Positions 7,752 to 17,312 of a DNA stretch of 64,000 bases are shown here, one piece after another. The translations under genes were made by a program, and so were the position numbers. Source of the DNA: CAYGLF01 sp964350945 (GTDB lineage Bacteria > Chlamydiota > Chlamydiia > Chlamydiales > JAAZZY01); the NCBI GenBank assembly GCA_964350945.1, contig CAYGLF010000003.1:124001-188000 (forward strand). The letters run 5' to 3'. Every line of letters starts with the position of its first letter. The first letter of the stretch is position 1. Below the pieces are notes generated by a model that had not been told where the DNA came from, ran no database searches, and worked only from the letters and a program-made list of their open reading frames with translations.

Positions 7752-9824
7752 ATGGAACGTACAAAAGCATATCATATTCAGGCGATTGACCTATTAAGGC
7801 AACTGAAAGAAGTGAGCTCTTCACGTGATCTAGACACTAGTTGGTCGAAGATGAGTTCTCAAGAAAAAGAGCAGCTTGCAAGCGTTTTATTTGAAGAGGG
7901 GAAACAGCTGATTTTACAAGGGCAAGACTTTGCTTTTGGAGTCTTTGATTTGGTTCGACGAATCAATCCGCAAAATGCGGCCATGTATTTTAAGCAAGGG
8001 GTTTTTCTATTCGACTACGGCGTTCACAAATCAGGAGAGAAATATCTTCTACAAGCTCAAAAGCAAATGAGCGAATCTGTTCGCTTAGACCCAAAAAATA
8101 TCGATGCTTGGATTCTTTTTGGAGATCTTTTAGTTCACCTAGGTCTGATCAACCATCAAGTGAATTATTTTCATGAAGCTAACGAAAAATATGTAAAAGC
8201 AAATGAACTTTCGCAACAAGACCCTAAGTCTACCAAAAAGTATATGTGGGATTGGGCTCTTTGTAGTTACCACTTAGGTCGGCACTCGGGAGAGGCTGTT
8301 GATATAAAAAATGCGATTGATCGCTTTGAAAAAGCAGCTAAGCTAGGTTCTATCCAAGAGAATTTTTGGAGAGATTTTGGAAATGCCTACGTTGAGATGG
8401 GCCTTTTAATTTCAGATACTCGATTTTTAGAAAAGGCTTTGCGTTGTTTTCAAAAGTCTATTGAACTCAAGCCTAGTTACACCAGTGGATGGTTATCGAG
8501 CGCATATGCGTTTCAAAAGCTATATCAGATTACCTGGAAAGAAGATTACATGTCTCAAGCACATGCAGCTTATGCTAAGGCCGCGGATCTTGATGGAGAG
8601 CAGAAAGAATTATGGCTTAGCTGGGGGCAGCTATTTTTACTCTCGGGGAAAACAAATGACGATGTAAAGCATTTGCAGATGAGCATTGTGAAATTCAAAA
8701 AAGCCCTTGAAATAAATCCCCAATATATAAAAGCCCAAGCATTTTTATCAGAGGCTTATCTAGAGCTTGGTGATTTGACAGCAAACTTAGAATATTTAAA
8801 AAAAGGCGAGAAAGCTCTTGAACAGGTGCTTTCAATTCACCCGAATCACCCTGAATATATCATGGGGGACGCCTATTGCAGCTATATGTTCGGTCAATAC
8901 TTTGATGATTCTTCTTATTATTTGATGGCGCTTGAAAAATACCAAAGGGCTCTTTCACTGACTCCAAATTCTTATAGAGCTTATTATGGCCTGGGACTTA
9001 CAGAGTTTGCTCTGGGAGGAGTGCACAATGATGAAGAAAATTATATGTTGGCAAACCAATACTTTCAAAAAGCAGCAAATTGCTGTAAGAGCGATCCTGA
9101 GCTTTGGAACCAATGGGGAATGGTTCATTTGCGGCTGACAGAGCTATTGAATGATCCAGAAAATATTCGACTTGCTGTAGAAAAATTTGAAAGAGCAATT
9201 ACCCTTTATGGTCAACAAACCACGCCCGCTCTCTTATTGTTTAATTATGCCTGCTCATTGGATCTTTTAGGAAGTTATAGCGATGATCCTCAGGATTATG
9301 AGAAATCTATTCAAGTTTTTAAAAAACTAATCAAAGAATACCCTAGTTATGAGTGCATCTACTATAACTTAGCTTTAGTGCAAGCTCATCTAGGAGATCT
9401 TCTCTCTGAAGTGGACCCCTACAGCCAAGCTCTTGAAAATTTTTATTTGGCAACGCAAGATGATGGGGAAGATGGTTTTATTTGGAATGCGTGGGGACTC
9501 ACATTAATGCAGTATGCTCTTTTGATTCAAGATCCTCTAAAGATAGAATTTTTTAACATGCTTTTAAACGAAGCCGAAAAAAAATTGCGACAAGCAATGG
9601 CTCTAGGTACAGAAGAAAGTCTCTATAATATGGCCTGTCTATATTCTTTGAAAAATTCGCCCAAAGAAGCTCTTCACTATTTGCAAGTTTCACGAGATAA
9701 GGGTGTTTTACCTGAAACAGATTGCTTGATGTTCGATCCTTTTTTAGAATCGGTTAGGCGTTTTGAACCCTTCCACGAATTTATTCAGTCCAAGCCTTTA
9801 AAAGAAAGATTTGAAGATAATTAA
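7752..9824 (+). CDS. Large TPR-repeat protein
   Basis: 690 residues made almost entirely of tetratricopeptide-like helical pairs. About ten repeats are visible, each with a W/Y-xxxG-xxxLG-type first helix and an A-xxx-F/Y-xxA-xxL-xP second helix, for example KALEINPQYIKAQAFLSEAY and KYQRALSLTPNSYRAYYGLG. The repeat period is about 43-47 residues rather than 34: a linker such as ISDTRFLEK or NDPENIRL separates the two helices. No signal peptide, membrane segment or enzyme domain is present, so it is probably a cytosolic or secreted scaffold or chaperone. TPR proteins in Chlamydiae include type III secretion chaperones, but nothing here shows that role. Confidence 0.8.
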   Translation: MERTKAYHIQAIDLLRQLKEVSSSRDLDTSWSKMSSQEKEQLASVLFEEGKQLILQGQDFAFGVFDLVRRINPQNAAMYFKQGVFLFDYGVHKSGEKYLLQAQKQMSESVRLDPKNIDAWILFGDLLVHLGLINHQVNYFHEANEKYVKANELSQQDPKSTKKYMWDWALCSYHLGRHSGEAVDIKNAIDRFEKAAKLGSIQENFWRDFGNAYVEMGLLISDTRFLEKALRCFQKSIELKPSYTSGWLSSAYAFQKLYQITWKEDYMSQAHAAYAKAADLDGEQKELWLSWGQLFLLSGKTNDDVKHLQMSIVKFKKALEINPQYIKAQAFLSEAYLELGDLTANLEYLKKGEKALEQVLSIHPNHPEYIMGDAYCSYMFGQYFDDSSYYLMALEKYQRALSLTPNSYRAYYGLGLTEFALGGVHNDEENYMLANQYFQKAANCCKSDPELWNQWGMVHLRLTELLNDPENIRLAVEKFERAITLYGQQTTPALLLFNYACSLDLLGSYSDDPQDYEKSIQVFKKLIKEYPSYECIYYNLALVQAHLGDLLSEVDPYSQALENFYLATQDDGEDGFIWNAWGLTLMQYALLIQDPLKIEFFNMLLNEAEKKLRQAMALGTEESLYNMACLYSLKNSPKEALHYLQVSRDKGVLPETDCLMFDPFLESVRRFEPFHEFIQSKPLKERFEDN

Positions 9825-9939
9825 AAAATCTTTATGATCTCGGTTTCTTATAAGTAATATTTTAATTGTAAATGTTTTAGGTTGTTTTTATATCTATTTT
9901 TAATTAAAGTATTCGTAACTATTGAGCCCGAGGTTGGCC

Positions 9940-11367
9940 ATGAATGATCTTTTAAATGATCAAGAGACCCAAACTACCGTCGATGATATTCTCAAGGACA
10001 AACTGCAAGGTGCTTTGGGTCAGCTTGCTTATGAAGTTCAAGTTCATGAAATGGCAAAAATAGCCAGTGAACACAGTGCAATTGATTTGGCATACGCAGC
10101 TTCACGGATCCCTCTTGCAGCCAGCTCTGTCCTTTTTGAAAATTTAAGTGACAGCGAAAAAATTCCCTTTTTGATGACCATCCAACCTACGGTATGTGCG
10201 CATGTCCTCAGGCACCTAGAGGATGCTGCAATTGTCAAATTTATTAATCAAATGCCTCTTGAAGAGGCTGTGTGGGTTCTTGATAATGTCTCAGATCGCA
10301 CCTTTAGACGTCTCTCAAAGCTTCTCGATCTGGAAAAAGCTCAGAAAATTTTAGAATTACGCTCTAAAGATCAACATAGTGCTCAGCGTATTATGCTCAA
10401 TGATTTTTTTGCATTTTCAATGGACACCACGCTGGGTGAAGTGGCCGAATATATTCATGAGCACCCACATATTGAGATGACTCGCCGGATTTTTGTCCTC
10501 AATGAGAAAGGGCAGCTTCAAGGGTATGTGCTTGATCGAAATTTAATTGTAAATCCACCTTCTCTTTCACTCAAACAAGTGATGCGATCGATTTCACATA
10601 AAGTAGGCCCCGAAGCTTCAAGAGAAGAGGTTGTTGACCTTGTAGAAAGGTATAAGATACCCGCCCTTCCTGTCGTCGATGAAGAGAATCGTCTTATGGG
10701 AGTTATCTGCTATGAAGATGTGGTTGAGGCGCTTGAAGATATTGCTGATGAAACGCTTGCTCACGTGGGGGGGACTAACGAACAGATTGGTGAATATGAA
10801 CCCATTCATAGAAAATTTCTAGCAAGGGCTCCTTGGCTTTTGGTAACCCTTGTTGCAGGACTAGTCAACGCATTTTGTATGGCTCTTTTTGAAAGCCAAG
10901 AGGGGATGCTACTTGCATTTGTCCTCTTTTTTGTTCCTTTAATTACTGGAATGTCGGGAAACATAGGCATTCAATGTAGTACTGTTTTAGTGCGTGGGAT
11001 GGCCACGGGGTTGTTCTCAGCAAAAGGAAAAAAAGAGGTTGTACTGCACGAGCTTGCTTTAGGGTTGTGTACGGGACTACTTTTCGGTGCTTTAACGGGC
11101 ATTTTGGTTTATTTTCTTAAGATCCCCAGTTTTTCAACTATTACCATCCATCCATTGATCATTGGAACGATTGTAAGTGCAGGGCTCATTGGAGCTTGCT
11201 GTGTAGGAACGCTCCTTGGGGTCTTCTCGCCCCTTTTCTTTATGCGTATTGGGGTTGACCCAGCAGTTGCTTCGGGGCCAATTGTCACAGCATTCAACGA
11301 CTTCTTTTCCATGATGATTTATTTTTTAATCTCCTGGGGTCTTGGCAGCATTTTCTTTGCTATATAA
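9940..11367 (+). CDS. mgtE: Magnesium transporter MgtE
   Basis: 475 residues. The ATG at 9940 follows a GAGGT ribosome site; an upstream TTG at 9922 is rejected. The N-terminal helical MgtE_N domain (about 40-135) has repeated MPLEEAVWVLDN-type helices. Two CBS domains follow (about 140-265, including LPVVDEENRLMGVICYEDV). The C-terminal five-helix membrane domain carries PLITGMSGNIGIQCSTVLVRG, the conserved selectivity region of MgtE. The family forms Mg2+-gated homodimeric channels whose cytosolic domains sense Mg2+. It stands alone between the TPR gene and the shikimate operon. Identification is firm. Confidence 0.95.
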   Translation: MNDLLNDQETQTTVDDILKDKLQGALGQLAYEVQVHEMAKIASEHSAIDLAYAASRIPLAASSVLFENLSDSEKIPFLMTIQPTVCAHVLRHLEDAAIVKFINQMPLEEAVWVLDNVSDRTFRRLSKLLDLEKAQKILELRSKDQHSAQRIMLNDFFAFSMDTTLGEVAEYIHEHPHIEMTRRIFVLNEKGQLQGYVLDRNLIVNPPSLSLKQVMRSISHKVGPEASREEVVDLVERYKIPALPVVDEENRLMGVICYEDVVEALEDIADETLAHVGGTNEQIGEYEPIHRKFLARAPWLLVTLVAGLVNAFCMALFESQEGMLLAFVLFFVPLITGMSGNIGIQCSTVLVRGMATGLFSAKGKKEVVLHELALGLCTGLLFGALTGILVYFLKIPSFSTITIHPLIIGTIVSAGLIGACCVGTLLGVFSPLFFMRIGVDPAVASGPIVTAFNDFFSMMIYFLISWGLGSIFFAI

Positions 11368-11414
11368 CCGATAAAAAGTTGTAAAAATTAGGCGTCTAGT
11401 CTAGTTTTAATTTC

Positions 11415-12500
11415 ATGTCTATCCATTTAATGAATTTTAAAACCTGCTCAGTAGTCTTGGGCAAAGGATTACTTAAATCCAACCTCATTGCCGAGTCTTG
11501 TCAAACTCAGTCTGTCGCGATCCTTTGTGATGAAAACGTTAAAGTTCTCTATGGAGAGGCTTTAAAAGGCTCCCTACAAAACGAAGGGTTGGAAGTCTAT
11601 TTATTTTCTTTTCCTTCTGGAGAGACTTCGAAGAACCGCCTGACTAAGGCTTGTATTGAGGATCAAATGCAAGCTTGTATGTTAGGGCGTGATACCACCC
11701 TGATTGGCATCGGAGGGGGAGTGACTACCGATCTAGCAGGTTTTATTGCTTCAACTTACTGTCGAGGAGTACCTCTAATTTTAATTCCTACCTCACTTTT
11801 AGCGATGGTCGATGCTTCTTTGGGTGGAAAAACTGGTGTGAATACCGCATATGGGAAGAATCTAATAGGCACCTTTTATATACCCGAGTTTATTCTTATA
11901 GACACTAATTGTTTAAACTCGCTTCCCCCCAAAGAAGTTCTAGAAGGTTTGATTGAAATTATTAAAGTCGCAGCTGTTTATGATGCCGCTCTTTTTGAAA
12001 AAATAGAGATCAGCTACAGCAGTTTAGCGGATCACCCAAAAGACTATATAGAACTGATCAAAGCAGCTTGTGAGATTAAAATTGCTGTAGTGGAACAAGA
12101 TTTTGAAGAGAAAGAAGGGGTGCGTCGTATCTTAAACTTTGGCCATACTGTCGGTCATGCCTTAGAGCATTACTTTGAGTACCAGGTAGGACACGGGACG
12201 GCCGTTGCTTTAGGAATGATCGCTGAAAGTTTCATGGCCTGTGAAATGGGGCTTTTATCGCTCGTAGATTTTCATCGAATGGTAAACCTTTTAAAAGGTT
12301 TTATAAGTATGAAGCCGTTTGAAATCCAAGAGGTTATTGACTGCATGGCACTGGACAAAAAGACACATGATAAAACCCCGCGCTTTGTTCTTTTAAATCA
12401 GATTGGCTCTGTTTGCGAGTGTTCAGGTAACTACTGTGCTCCTGTTGAAAACGAATTGATTGTCAGCGCCCTTCAATTTATTAAGGAGCTTGTAATGTGA
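11415..12500 (+). CDS. aroB: 3-dehydroquinate synthase
   Basis: 361 residues. Converts DAHP to 3-dehydroquinate, step 2 of the shikimate pathway. NAD-binding GIGGGVTTDLAGFIASTYCRG and the Zn/substrate region IPTSLLAMVDASLGGKTGVN are clear, as is the Zn-ligand motif LNFGHTVGHALEHY followed by HGTAVALGM. It heads an operon of four genes joined by four-base overlaps (aroB-aroDE-aroA-aroK). A ribosome site AAGGAG near its 3' end serves the next gene. Identification is certain. Confidence 0.97.
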   Translation: MSIHLMNFKTCSVVLGKGLLKSNLIAESCQTQSVAILCDENVKVLYGEALKGSLQNEGLEVYLFSFPSGETSKNRLTKACIEDQMQACMLGRDTTLIGIGGGVTTDLAGFIASTYCRGVPLILIPTSLLAMVDASLGGKTGVNTAYGKNLIGTFYIPEFILIDTNCLNSLPPKEVLEGLIEIIKVAAVYDAALFEKIEISYSSLADHPKDYIELIKAACEIKIAVVEQDFEEKEGVRRILNFGHTVGHALEHYFEYQVGHGTAVALGMIAESFMACEMGLLSLVDFHRMVNLLKGFISMKPFEIQEVIDCMALDKKTHDKTPRFVLLNQIGSVCECSGNYCAPVENELIVSALQFIKELVM

Positions 12501-13930
12501 TCATTGTAACTCTATATGATAAAAGTTTATTGAGTAGTTTGGAAACTCTTAAGAAGAACAAAAAAAAATCAAGCCTCTTTGAAATCAGGCTTGATTTTTT
12601 TAAAAAAATAGATTTTTCACTTGTTGAACAGATTAATCAACAATATCCTATTTTATGGACTTTTCGCTCACAAATGGAAGGGGGAGGAGGATATTTTACG
12701 ATTAAAGAGCGCACGCTCTTTTTAAAAAAATTGATTCTGTTAAAGCCTAAGTTTCTTGATTTAGAAGAGGTTCGTGATCGTTCATTGATTTTAGAACTCA
12801 AAGAAAAATCGCCACAAACAAAACTAATCCTATCCTATCACAACATGACCTCTTTCCCTAAAAATTGTGAAGAGAGACTTTTGAAAATGAAAAAGCATGC
12901 TGCTTGGAAGTATAAGATTGCAGTCTATACCTCGCAAGTAACTGATGCCTTAAAAATGTTACTTTTAGTTAAAAAACATTCCAACTTTATTGGCATTACA
13001 ATAGGAGAAAAAATGCGTTGGATGCGCCTAATTTCTCCCGTTTACAAGCAGCCGATTACCTATGCCGCACTAAGTACTCAAAGACAAGGGGCTCTTGGTC
13101 AGTTTACAATTGATGAGTTGAAAAGATTGCGATATGAATCTTTTAATAACCTGACAAAAGTTTTAGGAATTATTGGCACCCCCTTGTCACAAAGCCCGGG
13201 AGAAAAAGTATATAATGCTGTTTTTGCTCAAAGAAAACTCAATGCTATATATCTGAAATTTGAGATTCAACCCAAAGAAGTCGACCTTTTTCTTAAAATG
13301 ATAGTTGAGCTTAAGTTTCTTGGGCTATCAGTGACTATTCCATACAAAGAAAAAATAGCATCGCGTCTAGATCTTTCTAATAAAATGGAGGCTTGTAATA
13401 CCTTAAAACTAGAAAAAAGGGTCCTTAAATGTAAGAATACGGATGGAGAAGGGACTGTGAAAGTCTTAAAAAAATATGGTCCTTTAAAAGGAAAAAAGGT
13501 TTTGTTCGTCGGTACTGGAGGGGCCGCTAAAGGAATTGCAAAAGCGCTTGAGCCTTTCGGAGCTCAGCTTATCTTTACCAATCGTTCCCAGCAAAAAGCA
13601 AAGCGTCTAGCCTCTCAGTGTGGGGGGCTTTTTAGGCCCTTTGCTGAACTGGCCAGCCTTAAAAAGGAGGATTATGACATTTTGATACATACAACATCTT
13701 ATGGCAGTGCCACAAAAAGCTTGATCCCTTCTACTGCTTTATATGCTAGTAAGGTAGCGGTGGATCTCTCACTAAAAGGATCTAAGCTACTTAAGGATGC
13801 CGCTAAAAAAGGTTGTAACTGCGTTGATGGAAATGCCATTTGGATTGAGCAGGGTTTTTTGCAGTTTAAATGGTGGTTTAAAGAACATGATGCAAGTATC
13901 ATCGAGCAAATGAAAAAGGCCCTAAAATGA
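12497..13930 (+). CDS. aroDE: Bifunctional 3-dehydroquinate dehydratase / shikimate dehydrogenase
   Basis: 477 residues, a fusion known from Chlamydiae and plants. Residues 1-210 are a type I dehydroquinate dehydratase: FEIRLDFF, the ILSYHNM histidine, and the Schiff-base lysine in AAWKYKIAVYTS. From about residue 217 comes shikimate dehydrogenase: GIIGTPLSQSP (substrate site), VTIPYKEKIA with the catalytic lysine, a GTGGAAKGIA NADP loop, and NRSQQKAKRLA. The start is GTG at 12497, with AAGGAG nine bases upstream, overlapping the aroB stop. It performs steps 3 and 4 of the pathway. Confidence 0.95.
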   Translation: MIIVTLYDKSLLSSLETLKKNKKKSSLFEIRLDFFKKIDFSLVEQINQQYPILWTFRSQMEGGGGYFTIKERTLFLKKLILLKPKFLDLEEVRDRSLILELKEKSPQTKLILSYHNMTSFPKNCEERLLKMKKHAAWKYKIAVYTSQVTDALKMLLLVKKHSNFIGITIGEKMRWMRLISPVYKQPITYAALSTQRQGALGQFTIDELKRLRYESFNNLTKVLGIIGTPLSQSPGEKVYNAVFAQRKLNAIYLKFEIQPKEVDLFLKMIVELKFLGLSVTIPYKEKIASRLDLSNKMEACNTLKLEKRVLKCKNTDGEGTVKVLKKYGPLKGKKVLFVGTGGAAKGIAKALEPFGAQLIFTNRSQQKAKRLASQCGGLFRPFAELASLKKEDYDILIHTTSYGSATKSLIPSTALYASKVAVDLSLKGSKLLKDAAKKGCNCVDGNAIWIEQGFLQFKWWFKEHDASIIEQMKKALK

Positions 13931-15213
13931 CAGATCTTATCGTGACTCCGTCTAAAATTGGGGGAGCTCTTTCCATTCCTTCTTCCAAATCACACTCTAT
14001 TCGGGCGATTTTATTTGCAGCTTTAGCTAAAGGGACTAGCCATATCTACCAAAAGCTCGACTCTCCAGACATTCATCAGGCAATTCAAGCGGCTAGAATG
14101 TTTGGAGCTAATATTCAAGAGGCTGGAGATGACCTGGCTATTACAGGAACAGGAGGGCGCTTTGATGCGCCTCAAGAAGCAATCGATGTTGGAAATTCTG
14201 GCCAGGTATTGCGCTTCGTTGGGGCCTTTTCTGTTCTAAGCTCCTCTTCAACTATTCTTTGTGGAGATCACTCTATTGAAACTAATCGCCCGGTCAAGCC
14301 TCTTTTAGAGGCACTTAATCAGTTGGGAGCTAAAGCAGTTAGTATTAAAAATAATGGTTATGCCCCTATCCAAATTCAGGGGCCAGTTACGGCAGGGAAG
14401 GTGACCATGGACGGAAAGGACTCTCAGCCCGTTTCTGGAATACTTATGCTCAGTGCTTTTCTGCCTGGAATGACTACCATAGAAGTACAAAACCCCGGAG
14501 AAAAACCTTGGATTGATCTGACCCTTGCCTGGTTAAAAAGGTTGGGCGTACGTTATGAAAATCATCAATATGAGAGCTATAAAGTATGGGGGAAAGAAAG
14601 CGTAGAAGCTTTTAATTACCACGTGCCAGCTGATTTTTCGTCAGCAGCATTTCCAGCTGCTGCAGCTTTAATAGCCCATTCAAAAGTAGAGCTTTCGACC
14701 ATAGATATGCATGATTCTCAGGGAGACAAGGAGTTTTTCCAAACTTTACAAAGTATGGGGGCTGAAGTCGCTTTCAATGAAGAAAAAATGACCCTTACTG
14801 TCTGCATGAAAGAGCCTCGACTTATTGGAAAATCTTTTGATATCAATAACTACATCGATGCCATTACTCTGCTTGCTGTTTTAGGTTGTTATGCCTCAAC
14901 TCCTCTTGAAATTGTCAACGCAGAGATTGCAAGAGCCAAAGAATGTGATCGTATCAGCTCAATTTGTACGGAACTGAAAAAAATGGGAGCTCAAATAGAG
15001 GAGACAAAAGCAGGTTTTATCACCCATCCCTCTTGTTTAAAAGGGGCTAAACTAAAAAGTTATCATGATCATCGTATGGCCATGTCTTTAACGGTAGCGG
15101 CTTTAAATGCAGAAGGAGAAAGTATAATTGAAGGGATTGACTGCATAGCAAAAAGTTACCCCAGTTTTGTTGATGACTTTATAAAGTTAGGGGCAAAGTT
15201 AAAGGTTGTATGA
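13927..15213 (+). CDS. aroA: 5-enolpyruvylshikimate-3-phosphate synthase
   Basis: 428 residues. Transfers enolpyruvyl from PEP to shikimate-3-phosphate. PSKSHSIRAILFAALAKG near residue 18 gives the phosphate-binding Lys, Ser and Arg. DVGNSGQVLRFVGAF is the PEP-site loop (the usual NAGT pattern here reads NSGQ). AKECDRISSI and YHDHRMAMSL complete the active site. The NSGQ variant of the NxGT loop, instead of an alanine-rich form, is a visible difference from E. coli. The start overlaps the aroDE stop (ATGA) and the stop overlaps aroK, so it is the third gene of the operon. Confidence 0.96.
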   Translation: MTDLIVTPSKIGGALSIPSSKSHSIRAILFAALAKGTSHIYQKLDSPDIHQAIQAARMFGANIQEAGDDLAITGTGGRFDAPQEAIDVGNSGQVLRFVGAFSVLSSSSTILCGDHSIETNRPVKPLLEALNQLGAKAVSIKNNGYAPIQIQGPVTAGKVTMDGKDSQPVSGILMLSAFLPGMTTIEVQNPGEKPWIDLTLAWLKRLGVRYENHQYESYKVWGKESVEAFNYHVPADFSSAAFPAAAALIAHSKVELSTIDMHDSQGDKEFFQTLQSMGAEVAFNEEKMTLTVCMKEPRLIGKSFDINNYIDAITLLAVLGCYASTPLEIVNAEIARAKECDRISSICTELKKMGAQIEETKAGFITHPSCLKGAKLKSYHDHRMAMSLTVAALNAEGESIIEGIDCIAKSYPSFVDDFIKLGAKLKVV

Positions 15214-15734
15214 ATATTGTTTTGATTGGATTTAAAGGAGTTGGGAAGACAACATTAGGCAAGAAGGTTGCTAAACGTCTTCAGTGGTCCTTTATCGATA
15301 TGGACGATCTAGTTCAACAAGAGTACGAGAGGCTGCATCTAAAAAGAGAAGCCACACATGTCATACACCAAAAACTTCAAGAGAAAGGGTTTCGAAATCT
15401 TGAGCTCAAGGCCCTTGAATCTCTAAAAGTGGGCCAACAAACGGTTTTGGCTACTGGTGGAGGAACGCCTCTTAACACAAGGTCGGCACAAAAGTTGAGA
15501 GAGTGGGGACGTATTTTTTATCTAGAGGGTCCGAAAAAAGCGATTAAAGAGATGCTTTTACAAAATAGAATTCCTACATTCTTGGATGCCAATGACCCTG
15601 AGTCCTCATTTGAAAAAATGTACCAGATTAGAAAGCCTCTATATGAGGCACTTGCAGATGAAACTTTCCAGGTAGACTGGAAGAATGAACAAGAGCTAAT
15701 CGATCAGATTTGCCATAAAGCACTAGATTACTAG
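15210..15734 (+). CDS. aroK: Shikimate kinase
   Basis: 174 residues. The Walker A loop GFKGVGKTTLGKK is at residues 7-19, the shikimate-binding aspartate is in FIDMDDLVQ, and ATGGGTPL is the glycine-rich substrate loop. It phosphorylates shikimate using ATP, the substrate-forming step for AroA. The lid arginine lies around NRIPTFL. It overlaps aroA by four bases and ends the operon. The chorismate synthase gene is separated from this operon and heads the tryptophan operon at 24807. Confidence 0.94.
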   Translation: MNIVLIGFKGVGKTTLGKKVAKRLQWSFIDMDDLVQQEYERLHLKREATHVIHQKLQEKGFRNLELKALESLKVGQQTVLATGGGTPLNTRSAQKLREWGRIFYLEGPKKAIKEMLLQNRIPTFLDANDPESSFEKMYQIRKPLYEALADETFQVDWKNEQELIDQICHKALDY

Positions 15735-15742
15735 AAATATGC

Positions 15743-15770
15743 TTGACTTGCCCTCCTTTTTTTCATAATT
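15743..15770 (+). promoter_or_regulatory. Candidate promoter
   Basis: TTGACT at 15743-15748 with CATAAT (15-base spacer) or TAATTA (17-base spacer) ending at 15769-15771, directly after aroK and 22 bases ahead of the membrane-protein gene at 15793, which has its own AAGGAG. The -35 box is near consensus. Confidence 0.45.
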
Positions 15771-15792
15771 AGAAAACAAGGAGACCAATAAG

Positions 15793-16485
15793 ATGCATCC
15801 AATTTATACCATACTTATATTTGCTTTTACCATAATCTCTTTAGTCTTAATATCATTAAAGGTTCGAATCTTCTATGTTCTTGGAGCCTTTTTGATTGGC
15901 TCTCAGCTACTGTGCTTAGTCGACATTTTTATGCGTCAACCCGCTCAGGTTGTTTGGCTTTGTAATGTTACGGTGTTTATGAATATTTTCTTGCTGTTTA
16001 AGTTCAATCAGCGCCTTTTTGACTTATTTTTTTACTACACTTGGCTGGGATGTTTTTTTATCTGCCTTATGCCCAATAACTTTTATTCTAATGCGGTTAA
16101 AGATTTGCCTATTGTGTGGATGGCTTATTGGATCAAACACATTATTCCGCTCTTAATGACGTTCTATTTTTTTGTGGTGCAAAAAAGAAGACTCTCTACG
16201 TGGTCAGTTTACACAGGAGTTGTTGGTTTTTTGGCCTATTGCCTCGCGATTTATGGGTATAACCTATTCTTTAATGAGAATATCCTATACTTAATGAAAC
16301 CTGCCGCTTTTATGGAGCCTTTAGGAAAGCATTATTTTTTAATATCGATTTGTATGGGTTACTTTTGGGTGGCTATTTTGCAGGTGGGAACTTCTCTAAT
16401 GGGATGGGTAAAAAAAAGCCCTTCAGGAGAAAGTGCCAGTAAGTCAACTGATACTTCTGGTTCCATAGAGGCTTCTGAAGATTAA
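15793..16485 (+). CDS. Multi-pass membrane protein, YwaF/TMEM164-like
   Basis: 230 residues with about six or seven hydrophobic helices and a hydrophilic Ser/Thr-rich tail (last ~20 residues). The pattern VVWLCNVTVFMNIFLLF, then LPIVWMAYWIKHIIPLLM, then GYNLFFNENILYLMKP resembles the YwaF/TMEM164 family (N-Y/L-LY-KP element before the last helices), but this is a by-eye match. Function in that family is poorly known. It has its own likely promoter and AAGGAG, and its stop overlaps the stop of the convergent reductase gene by four bases. Confidence 0.6.
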   Translation: MHPIYTILIFAFTIISLVLISLKVRIFYVLGAFLIGSQLLCLVDIFMRQPAQVVWLCNVTVFMNIFLLFKFNQRLFDLFFYYTWLGCFFICLMPNNFYSNAVKDLPIVWMAYWIKHIIPLLMTFYFFVVQKRRLSTWSVYTGVVGFLAYCLAIYGYNLFFNENILYLMKPAAFMEPLGKHYFLISICMGYFWVAILQVGTSLMGWVKKSPSGESASKSTDTSGSIEASED

Positions 16486-17312
16486 AGGTCTAAATTTTCA
16501 AGGTCTTTTACGTAAAATGCTTGAAGAGCTTTTTTATGGATACGAGGGTAGCTTTTCTTCAGCCAAAGACTGATCCTCTCGAGCCTTCCTATGACCCATT
16601 CTTCTTTTTTTGAGGGGATTCTTTTGATAATTTGAGTCGCACATTTATCTGCTGGCATATTTCGTTTATGCCAAATGTCTAGTTGATTGTGGGGCGTTCC
16701 ATCAGCATTCAGAGCGTGCATTGCAGATTCTGTTTGGACTCCTCCTAAAAGAAAAAATGAAAATTTAACACGTTGATTGAGCTCTAAGTTCATCGATTCA
16801 AAAAAGCCGTGTAGAGCGTGCTTTGCTGCACAGTAACTAGAACGCAGTGGGACACCAAATTTAGCCGCTAAGCTACTGATAATGGCAACTTGTGGTTGTT
16901 CACTTTTAAGAAGGGTGGGCAGAATAAACTTAGTTAAGCGAGTAGGTCCAAAAAAATTAGTTTCTAAAATCTTACGTTCAACCTCATCACGAGTTTGATG
17001 GGCTAAGGAGCGCTGAGACAACGATGCATTGTGAATGATGAGATCAAGTACTCCAAACTTAAGTAATATGCGGTCTCCAATCATTTGAATATGCTCTTCC
17101 TTAATAGAAGTTAAATCTAGCGGAAGAATAAGACACCTTTCGGGAGGTAAATTTGCAAGTTTTTGTGTCTCGATGAGTTTTTCCTCTTGTCTTGCTGACA
17201 AAATCAGGCGAGTGTCATATTGAGAAAGGGCAATGGCTAGTTCGCGTCCCAGCCCTTGAGAGGCTCCGGTGATCCAGATGACTTTATCTTTATATTTTTT
17301 ATTAAGGCGCAT
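16482..17312 (-). CDS. Short-chain dehydrogenase/reductase
   Basis: 276 residues, classical SDR. The cofactor loop TGASQGLG is at 15-22, HNAS at 94-97, a catalytic serine in IISSLAA (about 146-147), and Tyr160/Lys164 in YCAAK. A basic residue after the second strand (SARQEEK) suggests NADP(H). The C-terminal extension (KKSYPRIHKKALQAFY) resembles DHRS7 and 3-ketodihydrosphingosine reductase-like members. It overlaps the upstream threonine-synthase-like gene by 11 bases and is last in a three-gene unit that begins with a serine-palmitoyltransferase-like enzyme. A 3-keto-long-chain-base reductase is therefore a reasonable inference. Substrate is not shown by sequence alone. Confidence 0.8.
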   Translation of the reverse strand: MRLNKKYKDKVIWITGASQGLGRELAIALSQYDTRLILSARQEEKLIETQKLANLPPERCLILPLDLTSIKEEHIQMIGDRILLKFGVLDLIIHNASLSQRSLAHQTRDEVERKILETNFFGPTRLTKFILPTLLKSEQPQVAIISSLAAKFGVPLRSSYCAAKHALHGFFESMNLELNQRVKFSFFLLGGVQTESAMHALNADGTPHNQLDIWHKRNMPADKCATQIIKRIPSKKEEWVIGRLERISLWLKKSYPRIHKKALQAFYVKDLENLDL

